Source of the DNA: Bacteroidota bacterium
GTDB taxonomy: Bacteria; Bacteroidota; Bacteroidia; Chitinophagales; Chitinophagaceae
DNA length: 64,000 nucleotides
Reading direction: 5' to 3'
Assembly: GCA_023418315.1 (NCBI GenBank)
Contig: JAEZZY010000067.1
Coordinates: 62,001 to 126,000, forward strand
Shown here: positions 18,100-24,896 of the stretch, piece after piece
How positions within the stretch are numbered: the stretch's first letter is position 1
How the letters are laid out: every line of letters begins with the position of its first letter
Notes under the pieces: generated by a model
What the model was told of the DNA's origin: nothing
The model's input: only the letters and a program-made list of their open reading frames with translations
Databases searched by the model: none
Made by a program: the position numbers and the translations under genes

Positions 18100-18687
18100 A
18101 TGCTGAAGGTAGGAATCACAGGAGGTATAGGGTCAGGAAAGACTATAGTGTGCCAGGTGTTTGAAACACTTGGCATTCCTGTTTTTAATGCGGATAATGC
18201 CGCCAAATATTTAATGGAGCACGATGCACCCTTGGTAGAAAAAATAAAATCCTTATTCGGCGAAGAGGTCTATATAGGCAAGGAATTGCAACGGGAAAAA
18301 CTCGCTGCTATCATCTTTGCAGATGAAAAAAAACGGAACCTGCTCAACGAAATCGTGCATCCGGCCACCATCGCGTATGGGGAAAAATGGATGAAAACAC
18401 AGACAACGCCCTATGCGCTGAAGGAAGCCGCCTTGCTTTTTGAAAGCGGCAGCCACAAGGGATTGGATAAAATCATAGGAGTATATGCACCGGTGGAACT
18501 CCGCATACAGCGTGCCTTACAGCGGGATAAGGCTACAAGGGAAAAAATTGAAGCGCGCATAGCCAGCCAAATGAATGAAGAAGAAAAAATGAAACGTTGC
18601 GATTTTGTAATCCTAAATGATGGTGGAACCGCTATTATTCCGCAGGTGCTACATATTCATAGAGTGCTTAGCCAAAAAATCATTTAA
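18100..18687 (+). CDS. coaE: Dephospho-CoA kinase
   Basis: This enzyme phosphorylates the 3'-hydroxyl of the ribose in dephospho-CoA, the last step of coenzyme A synthesis. The 195-residue protein has the P-loop GITGGIGSGKT, the substrate segment GIPVFNADNAAKYLM, and the LID region RDKATREKIEARIASQM with its conserved arginines. DFVILNDGG near the C-terminus is also conserved. Length is normal. It is the last gene of the nusB operon and is followed by a strong bidirectional terminator. Confidence 0.96.
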   Translation: MLKVGITGGIGSGKTIVCQVFETLGIPVFNADNAAKYLMEHDAPLVEKIKSLFGEEVYIGKELQREKLAAIIFADEKKRNLLNEIVHPATIAYGEKWMKTQTTPYALKEAALLFESGSHKGLDKIIGVYAPVELRIQRALQRDKATREKIEARIASQMNEEEKMKRCDFVILNDGGTAIIPQVLHIHRVLSQKII

Positions 18688-18693
18688 TAAAAA

Positions 18694-18725
18694 AACCTCA
18701 ACAGAATGCTATTGAGGTTTTTTTT
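18694..18725. terminator. Bidirectional intrinsic terminator between coaE and the beta-barrel gene
   Basis: The stem AACCTCAA (18694-18701) and TTGAGGTT (18712-18719) encloses a 10-base loop, with an A run before and an eight-T run (18718-18725) after, so it can work on both strands. A nine-G homopolymer (18726-18734) follows directly. Confidence 0.85.
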
Positions 18726-18755
18726 GGGGGGGGGAGAATTATAAAACGAAGTTTC

Positions 18756-19526
18756 TTAAAACGTATAGCCGATACATAAACCGGTGCGTAAGCCAAACAT
18801 CGGCATCTTACCGTTTACTTTTACGCCGTTATTGTTCACTTCTGTGGTGAAATTTTCTATTTCAAAAGAATCTTCAAGTTCTTGAATGTCCTCATTGCTG
18901 AGGTCGCTGAGGTCGGTATCTGCATTCAGTTTAATATTCATGCTGCCGTAGGCCGGTCCGAGAATCCACCAATCCACTACAACAGCGCTGCCGATATGCC
19001 ACTGAGCGCCGAAAAGCAAACCGCCATATACCGAATTGATTTTACCGTTGAAATCCACTTCCTTCGTACCACCGTCTTCCATAGCAAAATTGTATTTCCA
19101 ATCAAGAGAATTACCGCCGATCCGCACATACGGAGCTACATAAAATCCGTTGAGCGGTTGCTTACCGAAGTAGTAGCGAAATTCAGGCGTTATAGCCCAG
19201 CTTCCCGCCTTGGCATTGTCGAAGAAATCGGTTAGCGTTGCATCTCCTTCTTCCCCATCGCTCTCAAAAAGATCGGATAAGGTATTGGCAAACGGCAACT
19301 TGCTTTTGGGCTGGAAACGCACACCCATACTTACGCTGATGTTCTCATTGAGTCCCCGTTCATATTGCAGGGAGAAGTTTTTTAACGGAAGTGCGAATAA
19401 ATTGAGTTTTACATTGTTTTTGGTAAAATCTTCATTACCGCTACCGGGCTTTTTTTCAAAATCGCCTTGGGCAAATGCGGTAGCAGCGAAAAGCAGACAG
19501 GCTGCTACGGAATAGATTCGTTTCAT
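18756..19526 (-). CDS. Outer membrane beta-barrel protein
   Basis: A 256-residue predicted outer membrane protein. Signal peptide MKRIYSVAACLLFAATAFAQ, then amphipathic beta strands alternating with short turns (NVKLNLFALPLKNFSLQYERGLNENISVSMGVRFQPKS, AITPEFRYYFGKQ, GFYVAPYVRIGGNSLDWKYNFAM). It ends in a strand with aromatic terminus (RTGLCIGYTF), typical for recognition by the Bam complex. The strand layout resembles DUF3575-type barrels. An acidic insertion near residue 215 (DTDLSDLSNEDIQELEDSFEIE) is probably an extracellular or plug loop. Function unknown. A perfect -7 promoter box lies upstream. Confidence 0.8.
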   Translation of the reverse strand: MKRIYSVAACLLFAATAFAQGDFEKKPGSGNEDFTKNNVKLNLFALPLKNFSLQYERGLNENISVSMGVRFQPKSKLPFANTLSDLFESDGEEGDATLTDFFDNAKAGSWAITPEFRYYFGKQPLNGFYVAPYVRIGGNSLDWKYNFAMEDGGTKEVDFNGKINSVYGGLLFGAQWHIGSAVVVDWWILGPAYGSMNIKLNADTDLSDLSNEDIQELEDSFEIENFTTEVNNNGVKVNGKMPMFGLRTGLCIGYTF

Positions 19527-19548
19527 GAGAGGAAATTTTTAATTGGCG

Positions 19549-19556
19549 CAAAGATA
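19549..19556 (-). promoter_or_regulatory. -7 box (TATCTTTG) for the beta-barrel gene
   Basis: A perfect TAnnTTTG on the minus strand, 22 bases before the ATG at 19526. Confidence 0.55.
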
Positions 19557-19618
19557 AATCGCCCAATCGAAAAAAAACACAGGTACAGATCGGCTACCGA
19601 AAAATCTACAATCTTAAC

Positions 19619-19626
19619 TACCTTTG
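19619..19626 (+). promoter_or_regulatory. -7 box (TACCTTTG) for ffh
   Basis: A perfect TAnnTTTG on the plus strand, 24 bases before the ffh ATG. It is divergent from the box at 19549-19556, so the two promoters share a short intergenic region of about 125 bases. Confidence 0.55.
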
Positions 19627-19650
19627 CGCTCTTAAAATTTTAGACGCATT

Positions 19651-21003
19651 ATGTTTGATAACCTTAGCGAACGGCTCGATTCGGCATTTAAGCAACTGAA
19701 AGGGGAAGGAAGAATTACCGATATTAATGTGGCTTCTACCATCAAGGAAATTCGTCGTGCCTTGGTAGATGCCGATGTGAATTATAAAATCGCCAAAGAA
19801 TTTACCGACAAAGTAAAGGACAAAGCGATGGGGGAGAAAGTACTTACTTCTGTTTCGCCCGGACAATTGATGGTAAAGATTGTGAAGGATGAACTGGCAG
19901 AGCTGATGGGCGGTACCGAAAGCGAATTGGATCTTTCCGAAAAGCCCACCGTAATCCTGATAGCCGGTTTGCAAGGTAGCGGTAAAACCACTTTCTCCGG
20001 AAAGCTGGCGCTTTTTCTCCGCTCTAAAAAATCCATGAGCCCGCTGCTGGTAGCTGCCGATATTTATCGTCCTGCGGCTATAGACCAGATAAAAGTATTA
20101 GGAGAACAAATAAAAGTACCCGTATATAGCGAACCCGAAAATAAAAATGCCGTAGAAATTGCCCAAAACGCCATCGCCCATGCCAAGCAAAACGGCAACC
20201 GGGTAGTGATTATAGATACAGCCGGCCGCCTTGCGGTAGATGAGGTGATGATGACCGAAGTGGCGAATATCAAAGCCGCCGTAAAACCACAGGAAATCTT
20301 GTTCGTAGTGGATTCTATGACCGGTCAGGATGCAGTGAATACGGCAAAAGCCTTCAACGACCGTCTGGATTTTACAGGCGTAGTACTCACCAAGCTGGAT
20401 GGTGATACCCGCGGCGGTGCGGCCATTTCCATCAAATACACGGTGGATAAGCCTATCAAATTTGTAAGCATGGGGGAAAAAATGGATACGCTGGATGTAT
20501 TCTACCCCGAACGCATGGCGCAGCGCATTCTCGGTATGGGCGACATCACCACTCTCGTAGAACGTGCACAGGCTCAGTTTGATGAAGCACAAGCCAAGAA
20601 ATTAGAAAAGAAAATCCGTCAAAATAAATTTGACTTTGAAGATTTTAAAGACCAACTACAGCAGATAAAAAAGATGGGCAACATCAAAGACCTGCTGGCT
20701 ATGATACCCGGTGTAGGCAAGGCAATTAAAGATATTGACATCTCCGATGACGCTTTTAAAGGAATAGAAGCGATGATTAATTCCATGACTCCCTATGAAC
20801 GCACCAATCCTGAGGTGATTGACGGTAGCCGCCGCAAACGAATAGCCCAGGGAAGCGGTAAGGATATTGCCGAAGTAAATGCGTTTATGAAGCAGTTTGA
20901 CCAAATGAAACAGATGATGGGGCAAATGAACAAGATGAAAGGCATGATGCCCGGCATGGGTATGCCCGGTATGGGAGGAGGTATGCCCTTTGGCAAGCGT
21001 TAA
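19651..21003 (+). CDS. ffh: Signal recognition particle protein Ffh
   Basis: The GTPase of the signal recognition particle, which binds SRP RNA and signal sequences of nascent membrane proteins and hands them to FtsY. The 450 residues comprise an N-domain helical bundle (MFDNLSERLDSAFKQLKGEGRITD) and the G-domain with LIAGLQGSGKTTFSGKLA, VIIDTAGRLAVDE and TKLDGDTRGGAA. A methionine-rich M-domain ends with KQMMGQMNKMKGMMPGMG and a GMPFGKR tail. All motifs are intact. No neighbour is functionally linked, apart from yajC about 1.5 kb upstream. Confidence 0.98.
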   Translation: MFDNLSERLDSAFKQLKGEGRITDINVASTIKEIRRALVDADVNYKIAKEFTDKVKDKAMGEKVLTSVSPGQLMVKIVKDELAELMGGTESELDLSEKPTVILIAGLQGSGKTTFSGKLALFLRSKKSMSPLLVAADIYRPAAIDQIKVLGEQIKVPVYSEPENKNAVEIAQNAIAHAKQNGNRVVIIDTAGRLAVDEVMMTEVANIKAAVKPQEILFVVDSMTGQDAVNTAKAFNDRLDFTGVVLTKLDGDTRGGAAISIKYTVDKPIKFVSMGEKMDTLDVFYPERMAQRILGMGDITTLVERAQAQFDEAQAKKLEKKIRQNKFDFEDFKDQLQQIKKMGNIKDLLAMIPGVGKAIKDIDISDDAFKGIEAMINSMTPYERTNPEVIDGSRRKRIAQGSGKDIAEVNAFMKQFDQMKQMMGQMNKMKGMMPGMGMPGMGGGMPFGKR

Positions 21004-21050
21004 AAACGTTGCTCTGCTTTATTCAAAAACAAGGAGGCGATTGTTTGGGG

Positions 21051-22325
21051 CTAAGACAACGTCCAATCCACGATATTATTTATCCATTCTTCCCTATAGG
21101 GGCTTTGCACACGGATGTAATTATCCGTGTATCCTTCCATCATGCCGTTTTTATGAGCGCTTTCAAAAAGCACTTTTCTCGTTTGCCCATACTGCTGCGC
21201 GGTGAAGTATTGCATTTTCTGATAGGAAAGATTGCGCAAGGCTTTATTCCGTTCGTGGCGAATGGGTATAGGAACAACCGGTTTAATATCCAGCGCTAAG
21301 GTAGCGGCGCGTTCCGAATAGGTGAATACATGAAAATAAGACACGTCCAGCCCGTGCAGAAAATCAAAGGTTTCTTTAAAATCATCCTCCGACTCCGAAG
21401 GAAACCCTACGATGACATCCACGCCGATGCAACAATGCGGCATCAATTCTTTTATCCGTTGCACCCGCTCGGTGTATAGCTCCCGCTGATAGCGGCGGCG
21501 CATCAGTCCCAGTATTTTATTGCTTCCGCTTTGCAGCGGGATATGGAAATGCGGCATGAATTTTTCCGAAGCAGCCACAAATTCGATGATTTCATTGGTG
21601 AGCAGATTAGGCTCTATGGAGGAAATGCGATAGCGTTCTATACCTTCTACCAGCTCTAATTTTTTTATCAATTCATAAAAACCTTCCAGCTTTTTTTTCC
21701 CGCCGTCATAGCCCTTTCCAAAATCGCCGAGATTGATGCCCGTGAGTACTATTTCCTTTGTGCCGTTTCGGGCAAGTTCATAGGCATTTTTCAGCACACC
21801 GTCTATGCTATCGCTACGGCTATGTCCCCGTGCAAGCGGGATGGTGCAAAAAGAGCAGTTATAATCGCATCCATCCTGCACTTTCAGGAAGGTGCGTGTG
21901 CGGTCGCTGAGTGAATAGGAGCTATGGAAGCCTTCCACATCTTCAATGTCGCAGGAGCAGATTTTAGCACTGTCGCCTTTGGTGAGTTCGTGTAAATGCT
22001 TGGAAATATTGAATTTTTCGGCTGCTCCCAATACCAGATCCACTCCTTCGATCTCGGCTATTTCTTTAGGTTTGAGCTGTGCATAGCATCCGGTGATGAC
22101 CACCAGCGACTCCGGCGCCCGGCGCTGGATGCGGCGCACCAACTGCCGGCATTCTCTATCCGCATTTTCCGTAACGGAGCAGGTATTGATGACATAAACA
22201 TCCGCATCTTCGTCAAATTCTTTTTTTACAAAGCCATCCGCCTCAAGCGTGCGGCTGAGTGTAGAGGTTTCGGAAAAATTGAGTTTGCAACCTAGTGTGT
22301 GAAATGCAACGGTTCTCTGCGACAT
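21051..22325 (-). CDS. mtaB: tRNA t6A37 methylthiotransferase MtaB
   Basis: A radical SAM enzyme that adds a methylthio group to N6-threonylcarbamoyladenosine at position 37 of tRNAs reading ANN codons. The 424 residues begin with the UPF0004 domain holding three cysteines for the auxiliary cluster (HTLGCKLNFSETS, VINTCSVTENADRECR, VVITGCYAQLKP). The radical SAM core with CNYxC-type DGCDYNCSFCTIPLARG comes next, and then a TRAM RNA-binding domain (about 370-424). HTLGCK and the spacing favour MtaB over MiaB or RimO. A perfect -7 box lies just upstream. Confidence 0.93.
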   Translation of the reverse strand: MSQRTVAFHTLGCKLNFSETSTLSRTLEADGFVKKEFDEDADVYVINTCSVTENADRECRQLVRRIQRRAPESLVVITGCYAQLKPKEIAEIEGVDLVLGAAEKFNISKHLHELTKGDSAKICSCDIEDVEGFHSSYSLSDRTRTFLKVQDGCDYNCSFCTIPLARGHSRSDSIDGVLKNAYELARNGTKEIVLTGINLGDFGKGYDGGKKKLEGFYELIKKLELVEGIERYRISSIEPNLLTNEIIEFVAASEKFMPHFHIPLQSGSNKILGLMRRRYQRELYTERVQRIKELMPHCCIGVDVIVGFPSESEDDFKETFDFLHGLDVSYFHVFTYSERAATLALDIKPVVPIPIRHERNKALRNLSYQKMQYFTAQQYGQTRKVLFESAHKNGMMEGYTDNYIRVQSPYREEWINNIVDWTLS

Positions 22326-22338
22326 ATTTTACGGATGG

Positions 22339-22346
22339 CAAAGGTA
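22339..22346 (-). promoter_or_regulatory. -7 box (TACCTTTG) for mtaB
   Basis: A perfect TAnnTTTG on the minus strand, 13 bases before the ATG at 22325, giving a very short leader. The remainder of the gap up to 22527 is AT-rich with no other clear signal. Confidence 0.5.
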
Positions 22347-22527
22347 CAAAAAAGCAGGTTCTTCCATTGTAGCCTACGATTTGTAAAAATTACGGCTTAT
22401 AAAAGATCAAAAAAAATTTTGTCTTTAACAGTTTCCTAACACAATGCGGAGTCTTGTTTGGATTAAAGCTATTGTCTGCGAAAATAAACCCTCAAAAGAC
22501 AATCACTAATTTAAAAAATTCAAGACA

Positions 22528-23916
22528 ATGAAAAACGCAATGAAATGGATGTTTGGGGTGATGCTGCTTACGATAGGCATCAGCTTATCTGCTCCTCATA
22601 CGGCACAAGCACAGTACGGGGATGCCGTTACCTACCAGACTTTCTACGATGAACTTTCTCCTTACGGCGACTGGATATACGACCCGGATTATGGCTATGT
22701 GTGGGCTCCGCGCGCAGGTAATGATTTCCGTCCTTATTATACCAACGGTCGCTGGGCAATGACCCAATACGGTAACACTTGGGTATCCGGCTATGATTGG
22801 GGTTGGGCGCCGTTTCACTACGGTCGTTGGACCTATAATCGCTTCTACGGATGGGTATGGATTCCCGGTACTACCTGGGGACCCGCTTGGGTGAGCTGGA
22901 GACATGGCGGCGGCAACTATGGATGGGCGCCTATGGGGCCAGGTATCAGCATCAATATTTCGTTTGGAAACAATTATTATGTGCCTTACGACTGGTGGAC
23001 CTTCGTGCCTTGCGGTAATATCTACAGCGGTTATTATAACAATTACTGGAGAGGGGCAGGGTATAACAATACCTATATCCACAATACGGTAATCATCAAC
23101 AATACATACAACAGTACCTATGTATATGGACCTCGCAGAAATGAGGTGGAACAAGTAACCGGAGGCAGGGTGAATGTATATAACATCCGCGAAGGAAAAA
23201 CCTCCGGCAGAAACAGGATTTCCGGCAATGAGGTGAATATTTATCGCCCTGCAGTTCGTACCGTTTCGGGCAATAGGAAGGAAGCGCCGCGTGATTTTGT
23301 TCGGGCAAATAAATCCAGAACCATAAAAAGCGCCTCTCCTGCACTTACCGGCAGAACTGCGATGGAACGCAACCAACGTGAACAAAAAGCCGCACCCGCT
23401 CGTAATACCGCCGTAGAGAGAACGAGCGAAAGGAATAATGCTCAAAGAACGATTGAACGCGGTACCAGAGAAACCGCCCCCGTAAATACAGCCCGACAAA
23501 CCGAAGCCCGCAACGAACGGGAGCAACAAGCGAACCGGGAACGTATGCAACAGGAACAACAAAAAGCCCAACAGCGTGCAGTACGCGAACAACAAGCACA
23601 AGCAGAACGCCGTCAACGTACGGAACGGGAGCAGCAAATTCGTGTGCAACGGGAGCATCAACAGGCACAGCAACGGGAATTACGGGAACAACAAGCCCGT
23701 GTAGAACGTCAGCAAAGGGCGCAACAAGAACAGCAACGAGCACAACAGCAACAGCGGCTGCGTGAGCAACAGGTACAGCAACGTCCCACCCGCCAAGCAC
23801 CGCAAAGAGAATGGCGCCGCCCGAAACCACAACGTATGGAACAGCGCTCGGTACCGACTCCCAGACAATCTGCCCCTGTGCAACGCGGTGGTGTGGAAAG
23901 AGGCGGTCGTCGTTAG
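22528..23916 (+). CDS. DUF6600-like secreted protein with Gln/Arg-rich C-terminus
   Basis: A 462-residue secreted protein. Signal peptide MKNAMKWMFGVMLLTIGISLSAPHTAQAQ. The N-terminal half is a Trp/Tyr/Gly-rich repeat region (YDELSPYGDWIYDPDYGYVW, then GYDWGWAPFHYGRWTYNRFYGWVWIPG), the DUF6600 pattern of tandem WAPxxYGxW blades. From about residue 270 the protein becomes an extremely Gln/Arg/Glu-rich low-complexity stretch (REQQAQAERRQRTEREQQ type repeats) predicted as a long charged coiled coil, ending in Arg/Gly. Function unknown; a basic, envelope-bound structural or glycan/DNA-binding role is only a guess. Many opposite-strand frames here are composition artefacts. Confidence 0.75.
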   Translation: MKNAMKWMFGVMLLTIGISLSAPHTAQAQYGDAVTYQTFYDELSPYGDWIYDPDYGYVWAPRAGNDFRPYYTNGRWAMTQYGNTWVSGYDWGWAPFHYGRWTYNRFYGWVWIPGTTWGPAWVSWRHGGGNYGWAPMGPGISINISFGNNYYVPYDWWTFVPCGNIYSGYYNNYWRGAGYNNTYIHNTVIINNTYNSTYVYGPRRNEVEQVTGGRVNVYNIREGKTSGRNRISGNEVNIYRPAVRTVSGNRKEAPRDFVRANKSRTIKSASPALTGRTAMERNQREQKAAPARNTAVERTSERNNAQRTIERGTRETAPVNTARQTEARNEREQQANRERMQQEQQKAQQRAVREQQAQAERRQRTEREQQIRVQREHQQAQQRELREQQARVERQQRAQQEQQRAQQQQRLREQQVQQRPTRQAPQREWRRPKPQRMEQRSVPTPRQSAPVQRGGVERGGRR

Positions 23917-23958
23917 CTAAAAATACAGATGAATGGGTTTTGATGGTTGGTTATGAAA

Positions 23959-23986
23959 AAGAAGGCTCCGTTTCCGGGGCTTTCTT
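23959..23986. terminator. Candidate terminator hairpin between convergent genes
   Basis: The arms AAGAAGGCTCC (23959-23969) and GGGGCTTTCTT (23976-23986) form an 11-bp stem with two G-T pairs and a six-base loop. It lies between the DUF6600-like gene and the convergent cation efflux gene. No long T run follows, so efficiency is uncertain. Confidence 0.5.
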
Positions 23987-24003
23987 GCATACGCAGATAT
24001 CGT

Positions 24004-24873
24004 TTATGAATGGCAATGCGGTTTATATTCCACTTCTATAGTAGAATGCAATACATGCAGCGATTGTAAATCCAGCTTGATTTGTTCTTTTAAATGCTCC
24101 GCATCTTTGATGCTGATATTTTCTCCCACAGTTATATGCATACTCACTACATTATGCTCTCCGTCCAGCGACCAGAGATGAAAATCATGAACATCTTGTA
24201 TCGTTTTATAACCGGAAAGAATAGTGCGTATTTGTTTTTCCAGATGGGGATCGGGTATGCCTTGCAGCACAATGCGCAAAGCCGGCTTCAGGTTGCGATA
24301 GACATTGAACAATACAAAACAGGCTATTCCCAGCGACAACAACGGGTCCAGAACCGGCACCTCAAAAAAATACATCACCACCGCACCTATTAATACCGCT
24401 ATCCAGCCCAGCACATCTTCCAGAAAATGGAGCGATACCACCCGCTCATTGATGCTTTTGCCTTTGCGTAGCCGCAGCAAAGCAATACCGTTAAAAACAA
24501 GTCCCAGCATAGCCAGCAAAATCATCCCGCGTGCATCGGCAGGCTGCGGATGCAAGATGCGCTCCGCTGCTTCTTGGATGATGAACAAGGAGCCGATAAT
24601 AAGAATGATGGAGGTAATGACCGCACCCAATACCGAAAAACGCTTATAACCATAGGTATAAACCTTATCACCGGGCTTGCCAGATTGATGTTGCAGATAC
24701 CAGGCTATACCGAGGGAAAAACTATCTCCTAAATCATGCAGCGCATCGGATAAAATGGCTACGCTGTTGGTAAGAAAGCCGCCCACCATCTCCACTGCGG
24801 CAAAGCAAAGGTTGATAAAAAACGCTGCGCGAATATTATCTGTTTTGTGATGATGATGGTGTTCATTTCCCAT
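24004..24873 (-). CDS. Cation diffusion facilitator (CzcD/ZitB-like) transporter
   Basis: A 289-residue proton/cation antiporter that exports Zn2+ or related divalent metals across the inner membrane. An N-terminal histidine run (NEHHHHHK) precedes six membrane helices. Metal-site motifs are visible in helix II (SDALHDLGDSF) and in helix V, where HFLEDVLGW supplies His and Asp. A cytoplasmic C-terminal ferredoxin-like domain (about 205-285) carries HDFHLWSLDGEHNVVSMHI, typical for the family. Length is normal. It lies 23 bases downstream of the penicillin acylase gene; no metal regulator is nearby. Confidence 0.92.
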   Translation of the reverse strand: MGNEHHHHHKTDNIRAAFFINLCFAAVEMVGGFLTNSVAILSDALHDLGDSFSLGIAWYLQHQSGKPGDKVYTYGYKRFSVLGAVITSIILIIGSLFIIQEAAERILHPQPADARGMILLAMLGLVFNGIALLRLRKGKSINERVVSLHFLEDVLGWIAVLIGAVVMYFFEVPVLDPLLSLGIACFVLFNVYRNLKPALRIVLQGIPDPHLEKQIRTILSGYKTIQDVHDFHLWSLDGEHNVVSMHITVGENISIKDAEHLKEQIKLDLQSLHVLHSTIEVEYKPHCHS

Positions 24874-24896
24874 AGCGCTCTTGCTTCATTTCAGTC

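Noticed and set aside
18726..18734. Nine-G run as a phase-variable promoter tract
   Set aside because: It lies downstream of a terminator between convergent genes, not near any start codon or promoter.
22585..23830. Long minus-strand frames (362 and 161 codons) opposite the DUF6600-like gene
   Set aside because: They arise from the biased codon composition of the Gly/Trp and Gln/Arg repeats; no family match, start context or promoter.
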